64,000 bases of DNA from NCBI RefSeq assembly GCF_018524365.1, contig NZ_JAEKFT010000020.1, forward strand, positions 1 through 64,000, read 5' to 3'. A program made the position numbers and the translations under genes. This DNA is from Denitromonas iodatirespirans (lineage in GTDB: Bacteria; Pseudomonadota; Gammaproteobacteria; Burkholderiales; Rhodocyclaceae). Below, one piece after another: positions 33,965-43,664 of this stretch; position 1 is the first letter of the stretch; each line of letters starts with the position of its first letter. Below the pieces are notes generated by a model, which was not told the origin of the DNA, ran no database searches, and was given only the letters and a program-made list of their open reading frames with translations.

Positions 33965-36739
33965 CTAGTCATTGGCGAGAAACTCAATCGACTCAACTGA
34001 AAAGGCATGGCGCTGCCCTCTTTGGCCGCCATAGCCCCCCCAACCCAACATCAGTTCCTTCACGTTCTCGAGATCAAGCTGGCCGTTGTCATCTCGGGCC
34101 CAAGGAGCCGGCCGCGCCAGATTAAAAAGGCCGGTCAGGGTATCCCCATTGCCGCGGCCCTTCGTTAGATCGACCAGCCATATTCCGCCACTGCGCTCGA
34201 CAAGCTGCAAAAGCAGCGGCGTCGGAGGCGGGCTCATGCCGGTAACATGACTGACCGTAGTTCGCAACCCTCTCGCCGAACTCAGACGCTCGCCACGCAC
34301 AGCAGTGGCCGGGAACACCCAAGTTTCACCGCTTTTACGCACACGGCTAACGATCTTCACAGGCGGGCAATCGTGCCCGCCAGAAGGCAGTCCATCGACC
34401 GCCAGATCGACATTCCGGGAGGCTCGCCCTACCCACACGGGACACTCGCCGACAGGAGAAACAGACAGATACGGCGCGCGTACCGCAGCGGCGTCAGGAA
34501 TGAGCGCCACGCGGACCACATCGGACCAAGACCCCCGCACAGCCGTGGCCGAAATATAGCTTTCACCGACCTTTGAAAGCGCACTCCTGAAACGGCAGTT
34601 AAACTCCGCGCCCCCTTCTGAAATCCGATCCACCGAGATTTCAGAACGAGAATCAAGGGTCAAACCTGGGCCACTAGAACAGAGCACCTTTGCGGAATTT
34701 GTACCACCTCCGTTGTCGGAAAAAAGCCGTCCCGTAATCTCAACCACATCGCCATCCCCGACCTCCACCGCAATCCGGTTCTTCTGGCCAGGATCGGGGG
34801 CCACGCCGGCCACCAAAACCTTTGCGCTGATCCTCAACTGCGGCAGGGCTTGCCGACGCGTCATTGGCAAGGCAACAGTGCTTGCCGCGGGAGGGAGTGC
34901 AGATATCCCAGTCATGAGGATGGGCGAATCCGGATGCCGTCGCGACCACTCACCGTCAACTGGCCTTCCGAAAACATCGGTCGCCGCAATTGAACTGCCG
35001 AATCGCGCAGGGTCATCTCCACCCCACATCACCGCAACATAGTCACCAGCACCCCGTCGAAAGTAGACGATCCGACCCTTGCCCCGCGCCTCGACGCCCG
35101 CTAGCACTGCGCCGGCGAGATGCCTGCTCAGCAAACCAAGGGCGAAATAGGCCGGACGTGGAGAGAAGTCCTCACGGATCACCCCCCATGTATGCAGTTC
35201 CGCCTCTACAAGCTCGCGCCAGAAAAAAAAGAAGACCCGCTCATAACCCGCGGCGACCCCCCTGACATAGGTCTTGGCGAGGTAGTCGGCCTGCGCCAAC
35301 TCCGCTGCACGCCAGCCACCCCCACCATCTCGCCGCAAGGAATAGCCAATTTCAGTCAACCACCCAGGGCGCTCCGCCACGCCACCGCCCACTTCGATCC
35401 CGCGGACATGATCAGCATAAAACCGACCGAACTCTCCCGCGTCTCCATAGAAATGCTGATTGCGCACATCGAAAAACGGGCCCACGCCGTTGCGGTATGT
35501 TTCCTCGAAGAACCGCCCCGGCTTACCCGCTGCCGCGCCGATCAGAACGCGAATTGCCGGATCCACCGACCTCACTCCGGCACTGAAAGCCTTGAGCCCG
35601 CTCGCGTACTGAAACGGATAGCCGGCAAAGAAATTGCTGTTCTGCTCGTTCCAGTACTCCACGCTCCGCGCCAACCGCCCCAAGCCGGCCGCGTAAGCAC
35701 GCCCAAACTCAAAAGCAGCCGCATCATCCCGCGGAGGCAGACGATCCGCCGGGCCCGACGCCTTACCCCGAGCCCACGGCGGTGAGTCGTGAAACACCTG
35801 TACAACATCCAGCCCTGCCCCTGTTGCAACCGATGCCACCTCCGCATGAACACCCCAATCCGTCTTCCCCCGAGCCGGTTGCGTTCGGGTCCAGCTCAAA
35901 CGGTCGCGCAATGAACCCACGCCAGCGAGCCGCATCATCGCCACTGATCGTTCGACCATCGCGGGGGGCCCGCCGTACCAGCTCAACGCCGCATCCATGC
36001 CAAAGCGAGGCTCGTTCGGCACATCGCCCGGCGGTAACACCGCCACGGCGCCGGAAACCGCAGCGGCCCGGCCTCCGGCAGAATCGACGTGGAGACGGGC
36101 ATCGTAGTAACCCGGCGGGAGCACCCCAAAATCCAGCACCAGCGGCGACTCTGGGCGATAAGAGCCGGTCTGGACATCCACCGTCTCACCATCCACATCG
36201 AACAACTCCAACCGCACACGCCCTTCAACAGACGACGGAACAAGTTTGACCGACCACTTGGCCGAGCGCCCGTCGGTAATGACGCCATTCCCGGCCGCGC
36301 TCAGCGTCGCCACAACCCCACGCACCACCTGCAGGCCGCCAATCTCCCACCGGCCGTCAGCCTCCAACATCGTGCTTTCAGTCGCCGCCGCAACCCTTAC
36401 CTGTGTCGCCCCCGCGGGAACGGGTATGGACACATCGAGCACCGCCCCAGAAAAGATCCCCAGCCACGGCCCCTGACGCGCTCGCCAAAGCCGGCGCCCA
36501 CGTTGATCGTAGAACACTGCATCTACATACCCACGGGCGCGCACCAAGGAGGACGCGAGCACGCCCGACAAATGGAGCGCGCGCTCATCCTCAATGGCGC
36601 ACACCTGCCAACGAGATTCCGACACGCCCTTCGGCCTGGCCTCTGTGAACAGCGCCTCAGGCGTCGCGCAGCGCAGTGCCACCACCGGCCCCGCCATCAG
36701 CAACGCACAAAAGAGAAACAGCACGCGAACAAAACTCAT
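33965..36739 (-). CDS. Secreted TIM-barrel glycoside-hydrolase-like protein of the EPS locus
   Basis: With the ATG at 36739 this is 924 aa and starts with a signal peptide (MSFVRVLFLFCALLMAGPVVA). That start overlaps the stop of the upstream GT2 by one base; the 43 upstream codons are not protein-like. A beta-sandwich precedes a (beta/alpha)8 domain (about 240-560) similar to clan A hydrolases such as GH39, GH42 or GH5. Candidate catalytic acids are Glu365 in EYWNEQNSNFF and Glu463 in GWLTEIGYS, 98 residues apart. Further beta-rich domains fill the C-terminal half. It probably trims or remodels the polymer in the periplasm or outside. The exact family is not assigned. Confidence 0.75.
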   Translation of the reverse strand: MSFVRVLFLFCALLMAGPVVALRCATPEALFTEARPKGVSESRWQVCAIEDERALHLSGVLASSLVRARGYVDAVFYDQRGRRLWRARQGPWLGIFSGAVLDVSIPVPAGATQVRVAAATESTMLEADGRWEIGGLQVVRGVVATLSAAGNGVITDGRSAKWSVKLVPSSVEGRVRLELFDVDGETVDVQTGSYRPESPLVLDFGVLPPGYYDARLHVDSAGGRAAAVSGAVAVLPPGDVPNEPRFGMDAALSWYGGPPAMVERSVAMMRLAGVGSLRDRLSWTRTQPARGKTDWGVHAEVASVATGAGLDVVQVFHDSPPWARGKASGPADRLPPRDDAAAFEFGRAYAAGLGRLARSVEYWNEQNSNFFAGYPFQYASGLKAFSAGVRSVDPAIRVLIGAAAGKPGRFFEETYRNGVGPFFDVRNQHFYGDAGEFGRFYADHVRGIEVGGGVAERPGWLTEIGYSLRRDGGGGWRAAELAQADYLAKTYVRGVAAGYERVFFFFWRELVEAELHTWGVIREDFSPRPAYFALGLLSRHLAGAVLAGVEARGKGRIVYFRRGAGDYVAVMWGGDDPARFGSSIAATDVFGRPVDGEWSRRHPDSPILMTGISALPPAASTVALPMTRRQALPQLRISAKVLVAGVAPDPGQKNRIAVEVGDGDVVEITGRLFSDNGGGTNSAKVLCSSGPGLTLDSRSEISVDRISEGGAEFNCRFRSALSKVGESYISATAVRGSWSDVVRVALIPDAAAVRAPYLSVSPVGECPVWVGRASRNVDLAVDGLPSGGHDCPPVKIVSRVRKSGETWVFPATAVRGERLSSARGLRTTVSHVTGMSPPPTPLLLQLVERSGGIWLVDLTKGRGNGDTLTGLFNLARPAPWARDDNGQLDLENVKELMLGWGGYGGQRGQRHAFSVESIEFLAND

Positions 36740-37749
36740 CAGCCCGGCGCCGACCGACGCAGTCCAATAAGAACAGAAAGCATCATCCAGGCGCGCGACC
36801 ACTGCCCCTGAGCCACCCGGCGCACCACCTGCAGCAACGAAAAAAGATAGACCGTCGGCAACGCCCACCGGAAGAACTTGCGGGTGACCACCAACCTGTT
36901 TCGGAGCGCGTAATACTCGGCCAGCGCGCTACGCCTTGCGCTAGTGCCTGAACCCAGCACCGCCCCTTCCTTGTGATAGACGACGGACTCGGGTGCATAC
37001 CCAAGACGAAAACCACAGCGTCGACCGCGCTCCGCCCAATCGATTTCCTCATAGTAGAGAAAATAGTCTTCACTCATCAGTCCAACACGGTCCAGAAACG
37101 AGCGCGTCACCAGCATTGACGCGCCGGACACGTACCGCATCTCCCGCTCAACCGACTCCCTATCAACCACGCGAGGCCACAGCGTCCCATTACCAATTTC
37201 GCGCACCGCCCCGGTCATCGGAACGTACACCGCGCCGCCCTGCGCCTGAACCGTTCTCCTGTCATGCGCGTAGACCAGCGTACTCCCACAAATTCCGACC
37301 ATTGGATCTTGAGTCACTCGTTCAACCAAGCGAAGCAAGCTATCGGGCGCCACCTCGGTGTCGTTATTCAGAAACCAGACAAAATCGGTGTCAACATCGC
37401 TGCGGGCATGCCGATACGCAAGGTTGTTACCACCAGCAAAACCCAAGTTAGCGACAGCAGCCACAAAAGTGACTCGAATCGCTGACAATTCGCCGCGACA
37501 AACTGAATAATAATCAAAAATTCGACTTCCATCTGTCGCTGCTACACTCCTAACTCGTTCCGAGTACCTCTCTGAAAGAAAGGCTCGAAGTCTGTCGACG
37601 GAATCGTCTGGAGAGCCGTTATCACAAACAACGGCATACCAATCCTCATTAGCAAGACGTTCCAAACTTGCAAGACAAGCGCACGTATCGGCTGCCCTTT
37701 TCCAGTTCACTAGAATTATCTTGCAAACCATCCCAGTCTCACATTCCAT
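36739..37749 (-). CDS. Glycosyltransferase family 2
   Basis: The 336-aa enzyme has CKIILVNWKRAADTCACL, VVCDNGSPDDS, the FLNNDTEVAPDSL donor motif and MRYVSGASMLVTRSFLDRVG with YFLYYEEIDWAERGR. These are features of polysaccharide GT2 enzymes with rhamnosyl- or glucosyl-type activity. A hydrophobic stretch near residues 295-310 may attach it to the membrane. An in-frame ATG six codons downstream is an equally possible start. It lies 42 bp below the polymerase gene and is coupled to the secreted hydrolase. Confidence 0.87.
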   Translation of the reverse strand: MECETGMVCKIILVNWKRAADTCACLASLERLANEDWYAVVCDNGSPDDSVDRLRAFLSERYSERVRSVAATDGSRIFDYYSVCRGELSAIRVTFVAAVANLGFAGGNNLAYRHARSDVDTDFVWFLNNDTEVAPDSLLRLVERVTQDPMVGICGSTLVYAHDRRTVQAQGGAVYVPMTGAVREIGNGTLWPRVVDRESVEREMRYVSGASMLVTRSFLDRVGLMSEDYFLYYEEIDWAERGRRCGFRLGYAPESVVYHKEGAVLGSGTSARRSALAEYYALRNRLVVTRKFFRWALPTVYLFSLLQVVRRVAQGQWSRAWMMLSVLIGLRRSAPG

Positions 37750-37791
37750 TGCTCAAGCACAAATAGCGCTCTCATTCTTAAAATCTTAAGT

Positions 37792-39369
37792 TTAGGCCAT
37801 CAGAGCGGGCTTGGATGTTGCCGGCGGCCGGTTAAACTCATCTCGACTGCCAGATATTCGCGCCACAGTCAAACCCATCAAAGAAAACAAAATATAGTTA
37901 TTGTCATGGAGCGACAAAACCAACTTGAAAATCAGCATCGAAAGAACGGCAGCACCTACAACAAACCAGAACAGCCAATAATCAGAGCCGCCTACAAATG
38001 CCAATCGAAACGCCCCAAAAACAATCGACACGGACATGGCAAAGAAAAGCATGACTGCAAAAAATCCAGAGTCAACCATGTATGAAATATAAAGACTGTC
38101 GACTGTATAGTTCGATACTCCTGTGCCGGATGGAGTCCCCACCAGATCGGCAGCCATACCTACGCCATAGCCGAGAATGGGGGAATCCATAGTTTTCGCC
38201 ACCCCCCTCTCAAGCATGATAGCTCTAGCAGAATTACTGGCGGAGTACGCCTTCTCACCGAAGGCATAGTCATACACAAGCATCGCCGTAAAGCTCAGCG
38301 CTGTACAAATAGCAATTAGAGCGAAGCACCAACCGACGCTGGCAGTTAGCGACAATCGTTTCCGGAAGATCGCGTTTGCGAGTGGCGCGACCACCAACAG
38401 CGATGCGACAACAGCGACGGCGCCGTACCCTGCCCTTGACCCGGCAAAGATCACCATAGCAATACCCATAACCCCAAACACCGCGCCCCCAAACCAACGA
38501 AAAAGGCTCTTCTTCCATTGAGAAGCTATAAAAATTGACGCTCCCGCACCAACAGAAGCGAATTCAGCAAATGTTAGCGGGTGCCCAAAAGTACTCTGCA
38601 CTCGATATGACCCGCCTCTCGCCTTTTCGCTCAGCGCCCATTGAACATATGCGTTGGACGGGTCCACGAACGAAGAAAATACATTTCGCCCAATGTAAAA
38701 CTCAACAATCGCAACAAAAAAACAAACCACAAATCCAACAGAAACAATCTTCATAAATAGCTTTGAGAGGCGCCAATCGCTGCCGAGGATCACCCCCAAA
38801 AGAACAGCAATGACGTGAACAACCATTTCGTTTACCAACTGATAGGCACTTGATGCAACGTTTTCTGAGCCAGCGGCAGACACTGTTCGAAACAATACAA
38901 ACAGCATAAGAAAGATCCAAAATACACGGTGCGACCGCATTGACCAACCGACTTCTGCGCGAAACCAGCGCGAGGCTACCGCCCCCCAAAGAACCATGGC
39001 AACAAAAAGCACCCCTGCAATCCTTTGCACGTTGATTGACGGCAACCCGGGAAGCCAAACAGCGACGTAACGTGGCCAGACGATGCTTGATATGATATAG
39101 AGCAGGCAAGAAAGGATGGCTAGCCGTCTAAATTTCGACTCAGCCTGGTCTCTTCCAATATATGCAGCGAAGAATATGCACGCCACAAATCCGAGAGGAA
39201 CAATTAGGATTTGAAAAAACCCCATGGAAATCAAAACCGCAGACACAACAGCAAGAACGACGAACGATAGGATTACAAAAAAATTCACAACCTTCCCCCC
39301 GACAAACGGGCTCCTCACTGCTTCCCAGTCACCACCGCGAACAGACGGGCGCGACATCATCGACGGCAT
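37792..39369 (-). CDS. Wzy-like polysaccharide polymerase (O-antigen ligase family)
   Basis: This 525-residue inner-membrane protein has about 12 hydrophobic segments and one large periplasmic loop (about 375-435) with SNSARAIMLERGVAKTM and PILGYGVG, the pattern of O-antigen ligase/polymerase proteins (Wzy_C type). In a Wzx/Wzy-type locus it would join repeat units on the periplasmic side. The gene is the most AT-rich of the locus, a usual sign of exchanged polymerase genes. Polymerase rather than ligase is inferred from context. Confidence 0.82.
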   Translation of the reverse strand: MPSMMSRPSVRGGDWEAVRSPFVGGKVVNFFVILSFVVLAVVSAVLISMGFFQILIVPLGFVACIFFAAYIGRDQAESKFRRLAILSCLLYIISSIVWPRYVAVWLPGLPSINVQRIAGVLFVAMVLWGAVASRWFRAEVGWSMRSHRVFWIFLMLFVLFRTVSAAGSENVASSAYQLVNEMVVHVIAVLLGVILGSDWRLSKLFMKIVSVGFVVCFFVAIVEFYIGRNVFSSFVDPSNAYVQWALSEKARGGSYRVQSTFGHPLTFAEFASVGAGASIFIASQWKKSLFRWFGGAVFGVMGIAMVIFAGSRAGYGAVAVVASLLVVAPLANAIFRKRLSLTASVGWCFALIAICTALSFTAMLVYDYAFGEKAYSASNSARAIMLERGVAKTMDSPILGYGVGMAADLVGTPSGTGVSNYTVDSLYISYMVDSGFFAVMLFFAMSVSIVFGAFRLAFVGGSDYWLFWFVVGAAVLSMLIFKLVLSLHDNNYILFSLMGLTVARISGSRDEFNRPPATSKPALMA

Positions 39370-39391
39370 TGGCGCTTCGACGCAGCAAGAT

Positions 39392-41632
39392 CTACGCCGA
39401 AAACTGAACCATCACCTCTTCAAGCGGCTTCCTCGTCGACTCTGCAACAGCCAGCTCTTCCGGCAATGCACCAACCGCCAGCAGCATGATGACCGTTTCG
39501 CTCTGCGGCATTTTCAGGAAACGCTTGAGTTCCATATCTCGCCGATACTCCATGCTCCAGTTCAGGCAGCACGATCCCAGCCCGAGGGAGTGCAGCGCGT
39601 AGATCAGCGACATGGCAAACAAACCACCGTCAATCCAGGATTGATATCTCTCACCAGGGGATTGAAAGTTGCATAGATCGGAGGTAACCACGATCACCTT
39701 ATTGACCTGCTCGGCAAAACCGCGCGCACCTTTTTGGATATCGAGAACCCGGGCTATGTCCTCGGAGCCCGAGACAATCCACGCGCGCCCGGATTGCCGG
39801 TTGCACACCGCCGGCGTCTTTTGCGCGCGACGCACCGCTTCTTCGATCAGAGCCATCGGCACGTCAACCGGTGCGAACTGGCGGATACTGTAGCGTTTCA
39901 TAAAAAAGTCGGCACCCACGCCGGCCACCGCCGCCTCGATTTCGTGACGTGGGAGTGCCTTCACGCCACCGCCGGAGGGTAGGGGACCGAGTGCGTTGGT
40001 ATAAGCCTGCTCAAACGCGGCCACGCGGCTTTCGAGCGCCGGCTTTTCAACACCCTGCTGACGATTGAAGTCGAGATAGGCGTGCAATGCGTTGAGCGGC
40101 ACGCTCAGGTGTGCGGCGGGGCCATACTTGTCGAGGTAGCGCGAGAGATGATCCAGTAGCGTGTCGATGGCGGCGACGCCAAAGCCGGGCCTGGGATTGT
40201 GGAGCGACAGGCCTTTTTCGATGCTGTGGTAGTGAATCGTGATGAGTGCGCGCAGTTTTTCTTCGGAATCACCGCGAAATACTGACGACGAAAACCGCGA
40301 GTACCGCCAAAAATCGTATCCGCTATTCACCAGCAACAACGCTAGCCGTTTAACGACTTTCGCGGCTTCCGCGACGGGGTGCGGCAGCACAGCCCGCAGC
40401 AGGCGCTTGGCGCCGGACTCGTCGGTCACGGAGGAAATAGCATGTGCCCCCCCTCGTGCCCCAGGCAGGAGTGTGCTGAGTTGATCCGTGTAAGTTTCGA
40501 GTTTGGTGCGAGCTACGCGATTTCCGGCCTCGACTTCGACAAAAAGGTCGCTGCGACGCTCAAATGCTTCGATAAACATGTTCAGTGCGGCCGGGGTGTC
40601 GAGAGCGAGGCAATCAATCACATGACGATAGTCGAGCGAATTGAACAAGCCATTGAATTTTCGGCTATAGGCCATTGGCAAGACAGGAACACCGACCGAG
40701 AACGCCGCAATACACGCATGCATACGGGCGCCGGTAAAAAAATCCATGCCGGCAATGAAGCTCTTAGCTTCGCTTGGTGACTGAAAGCGCGGTGCAAGCC
40801 GGAGTGCGGGATAGCGCTGAATCAGACCTTGGCTGGCGCGAAGATCGTCCTCGGTTTCAGAGGCATCGGAAATAACGTGGGGGACAAGGTATACGTCAAC
40901 ACCGGGCTGAGCGAGCAGGTATTCGCAGACGCCGTCGATCAAGGCGCGATAGTCGACGGTGAGCTTGAACTCGTTGCTTCCACTATACCCGCCGTTATAG
41001 AGCAGACCGGAAACGTTGAGCCCGACGTTGACGGGCCCACCTTCGGGCCGCACAGGGCGGACGAACGGCAAAGCGAACGCGACATCAATGACTTCAGCAG
41101 ATTTTCCACGGTAACGGCTATTTTGCAGAACGTCCATGGACAGGTGGTCTCGTGCGTAGATACGACTCGCGGCACGCATGGCGACCGAGCCAAGAAACTT
41201 CCCGAAAGATGACTTGAATGGACCGATGGTCTGGGGCGAAAGCACCAGGGGCTTTCGAAACAGTCGAACCAGCAACTTGGCAAACACCTGAATCGCCAGC
41301 CGTTTGTTGCCATAGATATCGGAAAAGCTGTCGCCTTCGCCAATATCAAAAACAATATCGCAGTGACGCAATAGCGAAATTGCCTCGAAATGGCCAGATT
41401 TGAACGCTCGCAAGGCAAATTCAGCCGTTCCGACAACGTCGAAACTCTCGACAGAATATGGCGTACCGCCACGCGTCCCGATCACAACAAAGCGGGTGGA
41501 GAGGCCTCGGCGGCGTGCCGCTTCGGAAATCACGGCCATCTGCCCCAAGGTTAACGCGCCAACGCCAAGGTTGTCGGACGATATCGAATGCCACAACAAT
41601 CCAACAGTTAGTGTTTTTACCGGTTCAGTCAT
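39392..41632 (-). CDS. Polysaccharide pyruvyltransferase fused to a nitroreductase-family domain
   Basis: This 746-aa protein joins two enzymes. Residues about 8-380 are a polysaccharide pyruvyltransferase of the CsaB type, with SISSDNLGVGALTLGQM, VFDIGEGDSFSDIYGNKR, PLVLSPQTIGPF and TGARMHACIAAFSVGVPVLP. A linker with NSGYDFWRYSRFSS and IHYHSIEKGLSLHNPRPGFG follows (about 435-555). Residues about 570-746 are an FMN-type nitroreductase domain: MKRYSIRQFAPVDVP, KTPAVCNRQSGRAW, and LHSLGLGSCCLNW. The frame is uninterrupted. The ATG at 41632 is used, with GTG one codon above. The first domain should add a pyruvate ketal to a sugar. The redox substrate of the second is unknown. Confidence 0.88.
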   Translation of the reverse strand: MTEPVKTLTVGLLWHSISSDNLGVGALTLGQMAVISEAARRRGLSTRFVVIGTRGGTPYSVESFDVVGTAEFALRAFKSGHFEAISLLRHCDIVFDIGEGDSFSDIYGNKRLAIQVFAKLLVRLFRKPLVLSPQTIGPFKSSFGKFLGSVAMRAASRIYARDHLSMDVLQNSRYRGKSAEVIDVAFALPFVRPVRPEGGPVNVGLNVSGLLYNGGYSGSNEFKLTVDYRALIDGVCEYLLAQPGVDVYLVPHVISDASETEDDLRASQGLIQRYPALRLAPRFQSPSEAKSFIAGMDFFTGARMHACIAAFSVGVPVLPMAYSRKFNGLFNSLDYRHVIDCLALDTPAALNMFIEAFERRSDLFVEVEAGNRVARTKLETYTDQLSTLLPGARGGAHAISSVTDESGAKRLLRAVLPHPVAEAAKVVKRLALLLVNSGYDFWRYSRFSSSVFRGDSEEKLRALITIHYHSIEKGLSLHNPRPGFGVAAIDTLLDHLSRYLDKYGPAAHLSVPLNALHAYLDFNRQQGVEKPALESRVAAFEQAYTNALGPLPSGGGVKALPRHEIEAAVAGVGADFFMKRYSIRQFAPVDVPMALIEEAVRRAQKTPAVCNRQSGRAWIVSGSEDIARVLDIQKGARGFAEQVNKVIVVTSDLCNFQSPGERYQSWIDGGLFAMSLIYALHSLGLGSCCLNWSMEYRRDMELKRFLKMPQSETVIMLLAVGALPEELAVAESTRKPLEEVMVQFSA

Positions 41633-41638
41633 CACAAC

Positions 41639-42973
41639 TCAGCTTTTCAACTTCAAAATAAGTGTTGCCGCCAAGATTGACGCAAAAACTGCAACACCAA
41701 GACTCGGCCGTGTACGCACCCCTTGACGTTCCACCCACACCCAAAAGCCGATTGAGAGAAACGCATAAGCAACGGAAATGGCCAGAATCATGCCAGTCAA
41801 ACCAAACGCTTCTACAAAAGGAAACGCAGAGGCCACCATCAATGCCAATGCGACCAGAAAAAGCTTGGCACGTACGGTCTGCCCACCAAGGGCGGTCACA
41901 GTAATTCCCTGAGACGCCGCAATGAAACGTATCAACACAAGCAAGCCAAACCAAGGCATAAGGGCACCGACATCTTGAAGGCTGGGCTCAGGGTAGATCC
42001 ACGCTTGTCCTTCGGCGCCAATGACGAACACTCCGCACACCGCAAAAGCAATAGCAAGCGTCGACCAGTAGAGATTGCGCGCGAGCAGTCCGAACTCCAC
42101 AGGATCCTCAGCGGCCCGGGCCATCCGGGGTAGGAAGATGCCGGCAAAGATAGAGGGGAGCAATGAGGCGCCTTGATAAAACCTTGCACCCGCTTGGTAC
42201 ACGCCCACGCTTTCATAGCCGAGCAGAATAGCTAGAAGCACTGTGTCCAGATTTGCAAATGCGGTCGCCACTCCAACATCGAGACCGTATGCGCCCCCCC
42301 CCCGCATCACCGGCCACACGGCTCCAAACCTGACATCAACTTTGATGCTTCCAGGTACGTGGCGTCGGAACTCGACCACAGTGGCCAATAGGTGCACGAT
42401 GCGGCCGAGAACCATCGCAGCGGCGACACCGGTTCCCTCTGCGCCAAACAAGACGGCGGCGAGAGCCAAGCCAAAATAGGCAACATTGCCTTCAAGCGTA
42501 ACGCTAGCTTCTTTGCCGTAATGCCCCAGCGCGCGAAAGCAGGCCATCAGAAAATCGCTGTACGACATCAACGTCGCAGCCAGCAACAGCAACCCTAGCG
42601 TTGCGGCCCCGTCAGCCCGGAGCCCCGTCACCAAGGCGAATATGCCCGCGAAAATCCACGCAAACATTGTTAGCCACAGCTTAGTTGCAAAATAAACGCC
42701 CATTCGCTGCCGCGTAGTGTCCGGGTCGCGGCCTATTTCTCGGAGAATTTGCTGGGAAAATCCGTATTCGCAAACCTGGACAAGCAGTCCGGCGACGGCA
42801 AAGAAGTACATAAACTCGCCGAAACGCCCTGCGCCCCATTCTCGCGCAATGAGTACGAACAAGACGAATCCGGTCAACAGCCGGATCAGTGTCGACATCC
42901 CCAACACTGTGAATTGCTTGATCAAGCGCGGCCCCGTGTGCCCTTGCCGCGGTGTATCAGTCGAGCTTGGCAC
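41639..42973 (-). CDS. Wzx-like oligosaccharide flippase
   Basis: The 444-aa protein is all membrane helices (about 12) and belongs to the MATE/MVF-type polysaccharide export group. It would flip the undecaprenyl-linked repeat unit to the periplasm. Seen are LIKQFTVLGMSTLIRLLTGF, IAREWGAGRFGEFMYF and YQAGARFYQGASLLPSIF, which fit flippases of O-antigen and EPS loci. The GTG at 42973 gives a 17-bp overlap with epsI and has no clear ribosome site. Met26 is an alternative start. Confidence 0.85.
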   Translation of the reverse strand: MPSSTDTPRQGHTGPRLIKQFTVLGMSTLIRLLTGFVLFVLIAREWGAGRFGEFMYFFAVAGLLVQVCEYGFSQQILREIGRDPDTTRQRMGVYFATKLWLTMFAWIFAGIFALVTGLRADGAATLGLLLLAATLMSYSDFLMACFRALGHYGKEASVTLEGNVAYFGLALAAVLFGAEGTGVAAAMVLGRIVHLLATVVEFRRHVPGSIKVDVRFGAVWPVMRGGGAYGLDVGVATAFANLDTVLLAILLGYESVGVYQAGARFYQGASLLPSIFAGIFLPRMARAAEDPVEFGLLARNLYWSTLAIAFAVCGVFVIGAEGQAWIYPEPSLQDVGALMPWFGLLVLIRFIAASQGITVTALGGQTVRAKLFLVALALMVASAFPFVEAFGLTGMILAISVAYAFLSIGFWVWVERQGVRTRPSLGVAVFASILAATLILKLKS

Positions 42974-43664
42974 GATCGCCGATCAATACCGCACGGTAGC
43001 GCGGTTCAAGTGCGAGCAGGAGCGCGTTTACGAAATCGTCCTGAAGCCGATACGAGCTCTCGTTGTCCGCGTTGATTTCCGAAACACGAAACAGAATGCC
43101 GTCAGGAATCGTCCCCTGAATCCCGTAGCCAATACGCGCCAAATTCTGTTCGACAGCACCGCGCACCAACTCATCGCCCAAGCGAATCCAGTAGGTAACT
43201 GGCTCGACACGAGAGCCGAGCTGAGTCAACACTCGCATCACCGGCAGTGGCCGGGCTTCAAATACGATTTCATCTTTGCGCCGCTCCACAACAAGAAAAC
43301 CTTGCGCGGGGTAGCAAACCTCGGGCTTATGTATCTGATTGTCACGAGACTGGTCTTCGCCATAGGCGAGAGACAGCATGATTCGGCGCCCTTCTGGACC
43401 GACATAGGTCCGCGCCAAGGTTTGGCTGTAGATGCGGTTGATCAGTTGGTCTTGCTGAGGGTTGACCACACTAGCGACTCGGGACGGATCAACACGCCAC
43501 TCTCCAAAACGCGCGGGGATTATTTCAGCAAGATCCATCTGGCCCATTTGGTCGACCTGCCGCGTACGCGGGGTAATTGCCGCGGAAAGCGCAACCATTG
43601 CGAGCATGAGGAGTGCGGCAAGAATGGCGTTTTTGAGGCCCCGGCGAGTACGAGCGATAGTCAT
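42957..43664 (-). CDS. epsI: Exosortase-associated protein EpsI, B type
   Basis: EpsI proteins accompany exosortases and are thought to assist EPS export or exosortase action in the inner membrane and periplasm. The 235-residue product has an N-terminal anchor (about 10-30) and then the family features IPARFGEWR, a Y-G-E-D segment (LSLAYGEDQSRDNQIHKPEV) and CYPAQGF. It overlaps xrtB by 4 nt, the usual xrtB-epsI pairing. Confidence 0.92.
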   Translation of the reverse strand: MTIARTRRGLKNAILAALLMLAMVALSAAITPRTRQVDQMGQMDLAEIIPARFGEWRVDPSRVASVVNPQQDQLINRIYSQTLARTYVGPEGRRIMLSLAYGEDQSRDNQIHKPEVCYPAQGFLVVERRKDEIVFEARPLPVMRVLTQLGSRVEPVTYWIRLGDELVRGAVEQNLARIGYGIQGTIPDGILFRVSEINADNESSYRLQDDFVNALLLALEPRYRAVLIGDRAKLD

